Shown here: positions 9,089 to 16,252 of the stretch, piece after piece
How positions within the stretch are numbered: the first letter of the stretch is position 1
Layout of the letters: each line of letters opens with the position of its first letter
Assembly (NCBI RefSeq): GCF_018336975.1
Contig: NZ_CP025572.1
Location: 4,560,162-4,624,161 of the forward strand
Reading direction: 5' to 3'
Length of the DNA: 64,000 nucleotides
Source of the DNA: Marinomonas sp. CT5
GTDB lineage: Bacteria; Pseudomonadota; Gammaproteobacteria; Pseudomonadales; Marinomonadaceae
The notes under the pieces: model-generated
Database searches by the model: none
Seen by the model: the letters and a program-made list of their open reading frames with translations, nothing else
What the model was told of the DNA's origin: nothing
Translations under genes and position numbers: made by a program

Positions 9089-9140
9089 GGTCTAGACCGC
9101 TACTCAATGAGCAGATCCAGAATATTGAGTAGTGTAGACC
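9089..9140 (+). repeat. attR-like site with yicC tail copy
   Basis: Bases 9109-9131 repeat the yicC 3' end and still read EQIQNIE-stop in the yicC frame, with silent changes and TAG replacing TAA. Around it CTACTCAAT (9100-9108) and ATTGAGTAG (9124-9132) form a perfect 9-bp inverted repeat over a 15-base spacer, as in tyrosine-recombinase core sites. GGTCTA (9089-9094) and TAGACC (9135-9140) add an outer inverted pair. No integrase gene is present nearby. Confidence 0.65.
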
Positions 9141-9163
9141 AGCACCGATATAGATCTTTTTCT

Positions 9164-9195
9164 TGCATCAATAAATATTAATGCTAATATTTATT
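9164..9195 (+). promoter_or_regulatory. Predicted promoter with palindromic operator for NYN gene
   Basis: TTGCAT (9164-9169) and an extended -10, TG then TAATAT (9185-9190), make a plausible promoter with a 15-base spacer. A perfect 11-bp inverted repeat (AATAAATATTA, atgc, TAATATTTATT; 9170-9195) covers the spacer and -10, where a repressor could bind. Confidence 0.5.
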
Positions 9196-9197
9196 CC

Positions 9198-9272
9198 ACA
9201 ACTCAGCCTTGTACGCAGCGATTAAGTTACGCTGGCAGTTAGGGCGAAAAAACCGGCTTTGGCCGGTTTTTT
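9198..9272 (+). ncRNA. Candidate structured leader RNA before NYN gene
   Basis: A transcript starting near 9198 would be about 75 nt long. It would hold a hairpin CAGCG/CGCTG (9216-9220 with 9230-9234, 9-base loop), possible outer pairing of CCT (9207-9209) with AGG (9241-9243), and a terminator hairpin. No known RNA family is recognised. The call rests on structure and position only. Confidence 0.4.
9247..9272 (+). terminator. Terminator/attenuator hairpin upstream of NYN gene
   Basis: AACCGGC (9251-9257) pairs with GCCGGTT (9262-9268) over a 4-base loop, extended by A/T pairs and followed by a T run. It ends only 20 bases before the ATG at 9293, so it probably limits read-through into that gene. 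Confidence 0.75.
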
Positions 9273-9292
9273 CACATCTAAGGATAGATAAA

Positions 9293-9982
9293 ATGAGAAC
9301 AGCTTTTTTTATTGATGGATATAACCTCTTTTACGGCTTACTCGCTAATACACCTTACAAGTGGCTCGACCTACCAGCTCTACTTACTCACATCACAGCA
9401 ATCGAAACCCCCAAATCCAAAACGGTAGCAATCTACTATTTTAGCTCTCCAGTAAAGCCAGAATTGGCTAGTCGGGGAACTCAATCAAAAGAAGCGCAGG
9501 ACGCTTATATCCGAACACTAAAAGCTTGTGGTGTTTCTGTCACAATGGGAAGGCATACTCTCGAGCCAGCACAAGCCCCAAGGTTTGTTGATAAATCGAC
9601 TCGACCTTCCCGACAAGATAAGGTTGCTATCTGGAAATTAGAAGAAAAGGAAACAGATGTTAATTTAGCGGTTAGCATGTACCGCCTCTTGTCTAAGCAA
9701 CAAGCTCTAAACACGGAAGATCAAATTCAACAGGTTGTATTGGTTTCTGCAGATACCGATATTGGCCCTGCTCTTCGAGCAATCAAAGAAGACTTTCCTC
9801 ATATAACAATTGGTGTCATTCTTCCACATAGAGAAGGTATTAAACGTGGCGCACCGGGCACACTTCGCAACCAAGCGAATTGGATGCGAACCATTGTTAA
9901 GAACGAAGAACTCGCTGCACATCAGCTACCTGATAAAGTTCCGACCAAGAAGAAACCAATATTTAAACCTGATTATTGGTAG
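9293..9982 (+). CDS. NYN-domain (PIN-like) predicted ribonuclease
   Basis: NYN-domain proteins (LabA/DUF88-type) have a PIN-like fold and are predicted metal-dependent RNases. The start at 9293 is preferred over the upstream frame start because AAGGAT precedes it and the domain begins at once: FIDGYNLFYG carries the first acidic residue. The second acidic cluster is EEKETDVNLAVSM and the third is LVSADTDIGPALR. The protein has 229 residues with a basic C-terminal tail. Expression probably passes through the leader and hairpin just upstream. The next gene is 189 bases downstream on the same strand, so linkage to the GHKL/receiver pair is possible but not shown. Confidence 0.85.
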   Translation: MRTAFFIDGYNLFYGLLANTPYKWLDLPALLTHITAIETPKSKTVAIYYFSSPVKPELASRGTQSKEAQDAYIRTLKACGVSVTMGRHTLEPAQAPRFVDKSTRPSRQDKVAIWKLEEKETDVNLAVSMYRLLSKQQALNTEDQIQQVVLVSADTDIGPALRAIKEDFPHITIGVILPHREGIKRGAPGTLRNQANWMRTIVKNEELAAHQLPDKVPTKKKPIFKPDYW

Positions 9983-10171
9983 AAATGATTAAATAATATT
10001 TTAACTTACAAAATTGCGGCTGTTTCTAAAGATATAGAGGGTGATCATAAACTGTAAGATCAAATCATGGACGAGTTTAAACTGCTTGAAATAAAAATAA
10101 CTTTTCTATCAAACTATTTCAAAACTCAAAGTTAAAAGCCGAAGAAAATACAAAAAAAGTATGAGGTCATA

Positions 10172-12502
10172 ATGGCAAAGTTAAAACCAAGAGCTAGGCT
10201 TATCCGCACCATAGGCGATAAATTAATCAGTGGCCCCGAAGCTGCTATCATTGAGTTAGTTAAAAACTCCTACGATGCAGACTCTCCGTCTGTCAGTTTA
10301 CACTTCTCCCCACCAAGACATCAAAACCCAAATGATATCGAGAGCCCTATTATCCAAGATGGTTCTATTACGATTTCAGACAGTGGTCATGGCATGACAG
10401 CTCACGACATCGAGCACATTTGGCTTGAACCTGCGACAGATGAAAAGGCTAAAGCAACACATTCTCGATCAGGTCGAAGAGTACTTACAGGGGCGAAGGG
10501 CGTCGGAAGATTTGCAACTGCTAGTTTGGGAAAATCGATGGAATTAATCAGTGTCTCTCAGCATGGGAGCACACTAAAAAAATGCAGAGTTTATATTGAA
10601 TGGGACATATTTGAAAAAGCTCAGTATTTGGAAGAGATAGATATCGACATAGAAGATCTTACTCCAGAACCTGATGATAATACCGGTGTAACAATTAAGG
10701 TTTTGGGCTTAAGTAATGTGTGGGGACAAGAAAGACTAAAGAGTTTAATACAAGAGCTAAGAAGATTAGCAACCCCCCATCAAGATAAAAAAGACGAATT
10801 TACTATTACTCTAAATTTATCAGAATACGAGATTACGGATGAGAAGTTAGAATATCTGAAAGCACTAAAGTCTGCTAAAAACCGAAGTGAAGTACCTAAA
10901 AAAGTATTTTCTCCATACAATTTTGATGGTACCAGACTCGTCTTATCTAACAATGAAAACTTGGATTCAATGACAAAAGTTCAAGAAGACTCAGATGAAG
11001 TGAGTAGCGAAGATATTACACTGAACCCTTATTCCTTGGGTGATCATTGCCATTACAAGGTTGAAGGAAAATTTAACAGAGATGGTGAATTTCTAGGCCA
11101 CTTTTCTATTGTCCGCGGCGATAACAAAAAACAAACAGTAAGTTTAGATGCTCCACCGATGAGTGAGTCAGAGCATACATGTGGTGAGCTAGAAGTAAAC
11201 TTACGACTTTTTGATTTAGAAGTCGATTCAGTCAAAGACCTCATCAATAAAATGGGGCTAGATTATAAAAAGAGCTTTACTCTGCGCTCTGCTAGAGACT
11301 TTATATCTGAAGGTACTGGGGTTGGCATATACAGAAATGGTTTTAGAATTAGGCCTTATGGCCACCATGCACATGATTGGCTTAAGCTTGAGAAACGAAG
11401 AGTGCAAGACCCTTCCCACAAAATTGGTCACAACCAATTAGCAGGTGAGATATACGTCCAAGATGAGTGGGAATCAATGCTTGTTGAGCGCAGTAGCCGA
11501 GAAGGTTTAGAGGAAAATGGTGCTTTCAACAGATTAAAGTCTTTAATAACTAACTTATTGCTACACATAGAGGCAGAACGATTTAGCTTTAGAGAGAAAG
11601 CAGGTATCGCACGTAAGCCAAAAAAGGATTTCGAAAAAGCATACAAAGTGGCCTCTCTCGAAAAAGTTACTAAAGCAATTGAGTCAATCCAAAACTTATC
11701 TCCAGAAGATAAGGACCGCATACACATTGAAGTAAACAAGTCATCAAAAGAAATGGAAAAAATTCTAGATGGTATGCGTGAGTACACAAATTTACTCGAA
11801 TCAAGGACAACACTAGGTAACGTAGTTGCTGAGCTTCTACATGAAGGTAGAAGTTATGTTAGCTCAATTTCTGGTACTCGAGACTTTTTTAAAGAATTCG
11901 AACCCCATATTGGCGAGCAAAGTATTATGGGTGAAATTGCAAGAAATGATATGCCAAGTGAAATTCAGAACTTAGATGATGGATGCACAGGTATAAAAAA
12001 ACTATTTAAAGATTTGGACCCAATTTCAGGTAGAAAAAGAGGTAAACCAAATTTATTTAATATACTCAGTGTAGTTGAACGCGTAGAACGTATTACTAAG
12101 ACTGAGAGAGCCGACTCAGAAGTATTTCTCAAATATGACATTGATAATAGTTTATCTGCGTTTGGACATGAAGGCGATTTACAAGGATCGTTGATAAACT
12201 TAGTTCTTAATGCTTCATATTGGTTGAGTACCGTTGATCGCGAAGAACGATATGTTTCCATTGTTGCTACGACCCAAAAAAACCAAATATATATCGACGT
12301 AATTAATAATGGGCCTCTTATAAATGAGTTTCATTACGAACATTTGTTCGAACCAGGTTTTAGCCTTAAATCAAAGGGGCATGGTCTAGGTTTAGCTATT
12401 GCAAGAGAAGCTCTTATTAATAGTGGTGGTACATTATCTTTTGATGATAAATCGGAATTAACAACATTTAAAATCACTCTACCGACAGAGGAAATCAAAT
12501 AA
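10172..12502 (+). CDS. Double-GHKL ATPase/histidine-kinase-like protein
   Basis: This is a 776-residue soluble protein with no transmembrane segment. The N-terminal domain (about 1-220) is a GHKL ATPase of MORC/MutL/Hsp90 type: E28, N32 and D35 in ELVKNSYDAD, D70/G72/G74 in SDSGHGM, and GAKGVGRF at 107-114. After a middle region of about 300 residues comes a helical segment with an H-box-like LLHEGRSYV (His557). A second, histidine-kinase-type GHKL domain follows: NLVLNASYW near 676, INNGPL near 711 with Asn in place of the usual Asp, LFEPGFSLK, and GHGLGLAI from 736. GAGGT precedes the ATG. The next gene abuts its stop and encodes a receiver, so a phosphorelay is plausible. The coding DNA is A+T-rich compared with the backbone. 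The exact role is unknown. Confidence 0.85.
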   Translation: MAKLKPRARLIRTIGDKLISGPEAAIIELVKNSYDADSPSVSLHFSPPRHQNPNDIESPIIQDGSITISDSGHGMTAHDIEHIWLEPATDEKAKATHSRSGRRVLTGAKGVGRFATASLGKSMELISVSQHGSTLKKCRVYIEWDIFEKAQYLEEIDIDIEDLTPEPDDNTGVTIKVLGLSNVWGQERLKSLIQELRRLATPHQDKKDEFTITLNLSEYEITDEKLEYLKALKSAKNRSEVPKKVFSPYNFDGTRLVLSNNENLDSMTKVQEDSDEVSSEDITLNPYSLGDHCHYKVEGKFNRDGEFLGHFSIVRGDNKKQTVSLDAPPMSESEHTCGELEVNLRLFDLEVDSVKDLINKMGLDYKKSFTLRSARDFISEGTGVGIYRNGFRIRPYGHHAHDWLKLEKRRVQDPSHKIGHNQLAGEIYVQDEWESMLVERSSREGLEENGAFNRLKSLITNLLLHIEAERFSFREKAGIARKPKKDFEKAYKVASLEKVTKAIESIQNLSPEDKDRIHIEVNKSSKEMEKILDGMREYTNLLESRTTLGNVVAELLHEGRSYVSSISGTRDFFKEFEPHIGEQSIMGEIARNDMPSEIQNLDDGCTGIKKLFKDLDPISGRKRGKPNLFNILSVVERVERITKTERADSEVFLKYDIDNSLSAFGHEGDLQGSLINLVLNASYWLSTVDREERYVSIVATTQKNQIYIDVINNGPLINEFHYEHLFEPGFSLKSKGHGLGLAIAREALINSGGTLSFDDKSELTTFKITLPTEEIK

Positions 12503-13645
12503 ATGATGATCAACTTACTTGTTGTAGAAGACGATAATGATCATATCAAGGATTGGGAGAAGGTTGTAAGACGCCATAATGATGTATCTATGACCCAGGA
12601 TGACGGCTCAATCCAGTTTCATATAGAAACAGCTAAAAATAAAGAAGATGCACTTCGGAAATTACATACATATAATTTCAGTGTTGCAATTATTGATATT
12701 CGATTGAAGAGAGAAGGTGAAGAAGAAGATTATAATAATACTGATGGGATTGATGTTTTAAAAGACATCATATCGACAGTATCTTGCTATACCGTAATTT
12801 ATACTGGTCAGCCCAAGGATGCAGAAGCAACCATAGAAAATTCTCATCAAGAATATATTAAAATTGTTGATAGAGCTACGTCGAAAAACGCTTTAATTAA
12901 AAGCTTAGTAGATGAGAACAAGGGAATTATACTTTCTATAAATGAACTTAAATATAAGTTTTCTAAATCTATGTCCTCTCTATTCTATAACTCAATTTGG
13001 CCTCGTTGGAGCTACTGGTTTGAGAACGACTCATTAGATTCAGCAAATGCAGCCTTGTCGCGTCATATGGCAACACATCTACATGCGTCATTCTTATCAG
13101 ATACAGAACTTGGAGCACACCCTGAAGAATACTTCTTTATCCCCCCTCTGCAGGAAAAACTTGATACAGGTGATATTATTCTTCAAGAGGGGAAACTTGA
13201 AATTATCGTCACACCGCGTTGCGATATGGTTAGAAGTAAATCAGAAACCTCAACTTACCAGTTGGTTACACTTGAGAACAAGAGTGAACAATGGGGTAAA
13301 TTATTAGCAGAATTAGAAGCTAAAAAAGAAGAAGGAAAACCTAAAAAAATCGAGTCGGCTTCAAGGAACCTCAAAAAATTCACGAATCATAATGGAGAGA
13401 CTGGAGGCCATTTTATTCAGTCCTTTAGACTGAAAATAGATGGTAAAGAGCAATCTTTCGGTCCATTCTACGCACAATTCAATCAACTACGCTCCATTGT
13501 TAGAAATCAAGAGAGTACAGAGCTTCTACTAGATAAAAGAATTGCTAGCTTATCAAATGAATTCGTGCCCTCATTGGTCGAACGTTTAGGTGCTTATTTC
13601 AGTCGAATAGGGACACCTGATTACTCTCACCCAGAATCGAGCTAA
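12503..13645 (+). CDS. Receiver-domain protein with unknown C-terminal domain
   Basis: The ATG directly abuts the stop of the ATPase gene, implying translational coupling; a second ATG follows at once. Residues 1 to about 130 form a receiver domain: acidic pocket E9-D10-D11, phospho-acceptor D65 in AIIDIRL, and the Thr switch in VIYTGQ. The C-terminal part of about 230 residues is not a recognised DNA-binding output domain. It has a VTPRCDM motif near the middle, a Lys/Glu-rich segment (about 255-290) and a closing RLGAYFSRIGTPDY segment. It is the likely partner of the upstream histidine-kinase-like protein. Its 3' end overlaps the convergent methyltransferase gene by 4 bases. Confidence 0.82.
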   Translation: MMINLLVVEDDNDHIKDWEKVVRRHNDVSMTQDDGSIQFHIETAKNKEDALRKLHTYNFSVAIIDIRLKREGEEEDYNNTDGIDVLKDIISTVSCYTVIYTGQPKDAEATIENSHQEYIKIVDRATSKNALIKSLVDENKGIILSINELKYKFSKSMSSLFYNSIWPRWSYWFENDSLDSANAALSRHMATHLHASFLSDTELGAHPEEYFFIPPLQEKLDTGDIILQEGKLEIIVTPRCDMVRSKSETSTYQLVTLENKSEQWGKLLAELEAKKEEGKPKKIESASRNLKKFTNHNGETGGHFIQSFRLKIDGKEQSFGPFYAQFNQLRSIVRNQESTELLLDKRIASLSNEFVPSLVERLGAYFSRIGTPDYSHPESS

Positions 13646-15168
13646 TCAAGTAATTCCATCACAACCTTACCTATCTGCTGTGCCAAATACGGTGGCACAG
13701 CATTTCCCACCTGCACATACTGCTGCGTTCTATTGCCTTCAAATAAATAATTGTCAGGGAATGTCTGCAAACGTGCGGCTTCTCTAACCGTTAAGCTACG
13801 ACACTGCTTTTGATCGTAATGTATAAAGTAATGTCCATCCTTTGATATATGGCTGGTTATGGTCGTTGCACATTTATTAGCTGCTTGGGTTCTAAAACGA
13901 TCTGCGTGGCTCCCTGATTTCCAGTTTTCGTGTTTCGGTGCTAACTCGTCTGGGAAATCTCGAGATTTTGGCGATATACCGCCGCTAAGTTGTGTGAAGG
14001 CTGCACTGTATGCGTATCGGAGTAAATCGCTATCCATATGACCACGTGTTTCATGGTTAAGCACTTGGCATGGTTCGTTTTTACGATACCAATCAGCAAG
14101 ACTCTTAGGAACCAAATTGAGTGAAGTGATAGGATGTGTGGCAGAACGAGACAAGTTCTTGAATGGTTGCAAGTCTAGACTTTCTACTCCATCGAATTGC
14201 TTTTTCAGTAAGGCTTCTATGCTTGCTGAATTTTGTGAGACAGCCTGCTCCCATGCTTGCGGTTCATCTTTACGTTTGGAAAACCCACTTCGAAGTTTAG
14301 GTAAATCATCAATCGCCTGTTTAACAGATACTTGATCATCAGAAGGGGTCAACGTTTTGGGGGCTTTTTCTATATCACTACGTACGCCCAATAAAATGAC
14401 TCGGTGACGCGCTTGAGGAATGCCATAGTTTTCGGCTCTTATAAGGTAATCACTTGAATTCTTATAAACTGGATTATCTTTATCTGAGGCTTCAACAACT
14501 AAGGAGTAAATTTTGTATCTAGGACTCGCTATACCTGTCGCTTGCCCTGGATTACGTAGATCATTGAGGATACTTGGAAACATGACTTTTCCAGCAATTT
14601 TGGCCGACAGTATGCCTCTTACATTTTCCATCACAAATACATCGGGCTGAGCAATAGAAAGTACTTTCAGATATTCTCTATATAAAAAATTGCGATGGTC
14701 GTCTTCTGCTTTATAGTCTTTAATTCCTGCATTACGAGAACGACCAGCCAGTGAATAAGCTTGGCATGGCGGCCCACCTATAACGACTTTTGGACAATCA
14801 CTATGTCGCTTTACAAGTTCGGTAATTCGTTCATGGATGATTTCATTATCATCACCTAGCGCTTTAGGGCCATAAAGTGTCTCAGTTTCAGCCGCTTCCG
14901 CTTGCTTTGGATATCGATTAAACAACTGCTGCCGAGTAATACCGCCGGATAGATATTCGTTGTAGCTATCTAACCCGCCACTTAGATCCTTTATTTTGCG
15001 ATAGAAGGCTCGTGTTGTAAGCGTTTTATGGGCTGACGCTTCTTTCTCAACGGAAATACCTATCTTAAAGACAGCATTACCTGCTTCATCTTTCACTGAC
15101 GAGAAACCTTCTCCCAGCCCACCAGGCCCAGCAAATAGATCAATTACTAGTACTTCTTTATGCTTCAT
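13642..15168 (-). CDS. DNA cytosine-5 methyltransferase
   Basis: C5-cytosine methyltransferases transfer a methyl group from S-adenosylmethionine to cytosine in a specific DNA site. The 508-residue protein shows the ordered motifs: LFAGPGGLGEGF (I), GGPPCQAYSLAGRSR with the catalytic Cys (IV), MENVRGIL (VI), QARHRVILLG (VIII), then a target-recognition stretch, and ATTITSHI, LTVREAARLQTFPD and QVGNAVPPYLAQ (IX-X). It is convergent with the receiver gene and overlaps it by 4 bases. No recognisable restriction endonuclease or Vsr gene is adjacent, so it is either orphan or part of an atypical system with the ATPase/receiver pair. The recognition sequence cannot be predicted here. Confidence 0.95.
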   Translation of the reverse strand: MKHKEVLVIDLFAGPGGLGEGFSSVKDEAGNAVFKIGISVEKEASAHKTLTTRAFYRKIKDLSGGLDSYNEYLSGGITRQQLFNRYPKQAEAAETETLYGPKALGDDNEIIHERITELVKRHSDCPKVVIGGPPCQAYSLAGRSRNAGIKDYKAEDDHRNFLYREYLKVLSIAQPDVFVMENVRGILSAKIAGKVMFPSILNDLRNPGQATGIASPRYKIYSLVVEASDKDNPVYKNSSDYLIRAENYGIPQARHRVILLGVRSDIEKAPKTLTPSDDQVSVKQAIDDLPKLRSGFSKRKDEPQAWEQAVSQNSASIEALLKKQFDGVESLDLQPFKNLSRSATHPITSLNLVPKSLADWYRKNEPCQVLNHETRGHMDSDLLRYAYSAAFTQLSGGISPKSRDFPDELAPKHENWKSGSHADRFRTQAANKCATTITSHISKDGHYFIHYDQKQCRSLTVREAARLQTFPDNYLFEGNRTQQYVQVGNAVPPYLAQQIGKVVMELLD

Positions 15169-15312
15169 TCGGCCAACAGCTCAAATTTAAAATCGCCCCA
15201 TCATACTCGCAAAAATTAACGAGACAAGATTACATACTAGCAACTACCTGATATAGAGAATTTATTTATATACGTATCTGCTTTACGTAAAGCAGCAGCC
15301 CTAGACAGTAAA

Positions 15313-15612
15313 TTAGAAATTAAAATACCTAACCAAATCACTAGCATTCTCGGACCGAAAAAGGTCTTCTTTCGATGAATCGCTGTAAATTTCTGGCGAT
15401 TCATCATCCCCTTCATTAACAGCAGGACTAATTATGTATCTCGGGGAGTCTTCATCTTCTCTATACTTTGGGTTCTGATGCTCTACCCAGAGAAGAAAGT
15501 AGGCATCGTTTTTCTTGAAATAAAACGAGTCACATACATCATTTGCGGACGTATTGTAATTAAGTGCGATAGACAAATCACTTGCGTTAAAGCCAAGTTT
15601 TAACTTTTCCAT
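15313..15612 (-). CDS. Small acidic protein of unknown function
   Basis: The 99-residue protein has a strong GGAGG ribosome site 6 bases before the ATG, which supports a real gene. It is acidic, with about 20 Asp/Glu against 10 Lys/Arg, and has acidic clusters REDEDSP and EGDDESPE. There is no signal peptide, transmembrane segment or HTH. It lies 144 bases upstream of the methyltransferase on the same strand and could be cotranscribed. No family is recognised. A DNA-mimic or anti-restriction role would fit the charge but has no direct support. Confidence 0.65.
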   Translation of the reverse strand: MEKLKLGFNASDLSIALNYNTSANDVCDSFYFKKNDAYFLLWVEHQNPKYREDEDSPRYIISPAVNEGDDESPEIYSDSSKEDLFRSENASDLVRYFNF

Positions 15613-15760
15613 TATCAGCCTCCATACTGTTTAAAAAAACAGCATAAATGATTCTTTCTTAAAAACCAGGCTCTATTTACAGATCAGAAAAAAATAATTA
15701 CTCATTAGCAAAAACGATATTGCAGGCATAAACAGATACCACAAAAAAGTAGATCTCTTC

Positions 15761-15940
15761 TCACTCCTTCCCTTTTTTAATTTCCCGACGCAGTTCCTTT
15801 AACTCTTGCTGAAATTGTTGCATTTGCTCCAGCAGCTGTTGCTGGGTGGCTTTTTCTGTGTCGATCTCTTCTTTGTGTTCGTCGTCGTGCATGGTTTGTA
15901 CGGCATTAACGATGACAGCTATGAAGAGGTTGAACAGGGT
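15761..15940 (-). pseudogene. 3'-end fragment of a sodium-channel gene
   Basis: This 180-base segment aligns without gaps to 16921-17100, the 3' end of the intact channel gene, with 16 mismatches by my count. It encodes the end of S6 and the cytoplasmic coiled coil (NLFIAVIVNAVQTMHDDE onward to KKGKE-stop). Most differences are silent, so the copy evolved as part of a working gene before being cut. Homology stops abruptly near 15940. It probably came from a related genome along with island DNA. Confidence 0.85.
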
Positions 15941-16065
15941 TGGTGTATGGCTAAGTGTTGTTAACGAAGGATTTGCCCATACTGCCCCAAAAGCCCGAGG
16001 GATGGCGTACTACTTTGAAGCTTCCTACTCAAAACCCGGTGTCAGTGAGTCGTTTGGATTGAGCT

Positions 16066-16130
16066 TTGTTATGTCGATACCATCGACATAACAAGCCTTC
16101 ATGTCGAAAAAACAGTAAAAAATCGACATG
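16066..16130. repeat. Pair of TGTCGA-based inverted repeats
   Basis: A 13-bp stem (TTGTTATGTCGAT at 16066-16078 with ATCGACATAACAA at 16082-16094, 3-base loop) is followed by CATGTCGA (16100-16107) and TCGACATG (16123-16130). All four arms contain TGTCGA or its complement, which suggests a binding or recombination site and not a simple terminator. No T tract follows. Confidence 0.55.
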
Positions 16131-16203
16131 ACCAGTTCAAATCTTGACTCACTTTATTTGGAGAGATTGGCAATTTATTGGTTTACAACTTAAAGATAAA
16201 AAA

Positions 16204-16250
16204 TGAAACTATAATTTCATTAATTTGAAATTAGAGAAAATATAGTTTCA
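16204..16250 (+). promoter_or_regulatory. Nested palindromic operator of the XRE gene
   Basis: TGAAACTATA (16204-16213) and TATAGTTTCA (16241-16250) form an outer perfect 10-bp inverted repeat; AATTTCA (16213-16219) and TGAAATT (16226-16232) form an inner one. The outer right arm ends two bases before the ATG. It is very likely the autoregulatory operator of the HTH protein. Confidence 0.6.
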
Positions 16251-16252
16251 CT

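Larger units (their letters stand above)
8899..9292. other. Non-coding module junction
   Basis: This roughly 390-base gap has no convincing ORF. It holds a hairpin GAAAAAC/GTTTTTC (8970-8989), a 10-bp inverted pair GACCCTAACA (8954-8963) and TGTTAGGGTC (9083-9092), the palindrome GGTCTAGACC (9089-9098), the attR-like site, and the promoter, leader and hairpin of the NYN gene. Confidence 0.6.
15613..16252. other. 640-base gap with gene remnant and palindromes
   Basis: This stretch lacks an intact gene. It contains the broken sodium-channel 3' end (15761-15940), two inverted repeats built on TGTCGA (16066-16130) and the operator region of the XRE gene. A + strand frame at 15846-16091 starts antisense to the channel remnant and is not considered real. 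Confidence 0.6.

Noticed and set aside
9207..9245. Possible integron attC site (GTTAGGG near 9238)
   Set aside because: The core would need GTTRRRY and a matching RYYYAAC partner; the last base does not fit and no partner is present, nor an integron integrase.
10172..13645. Identity with the Detocs defence system
   Set aside because: Detocs has a different kinase architecture and distinct effector; here the kinase-like protein has an extra N-terminal MORC-type ATPase and no Detocs-type effector is recognised.
15846..16091. 81-codon + strand ORF
   Set aside because: It begins antisense to the channel-gene remnant, has no ribosome site and runs into palindromes; chance frame.
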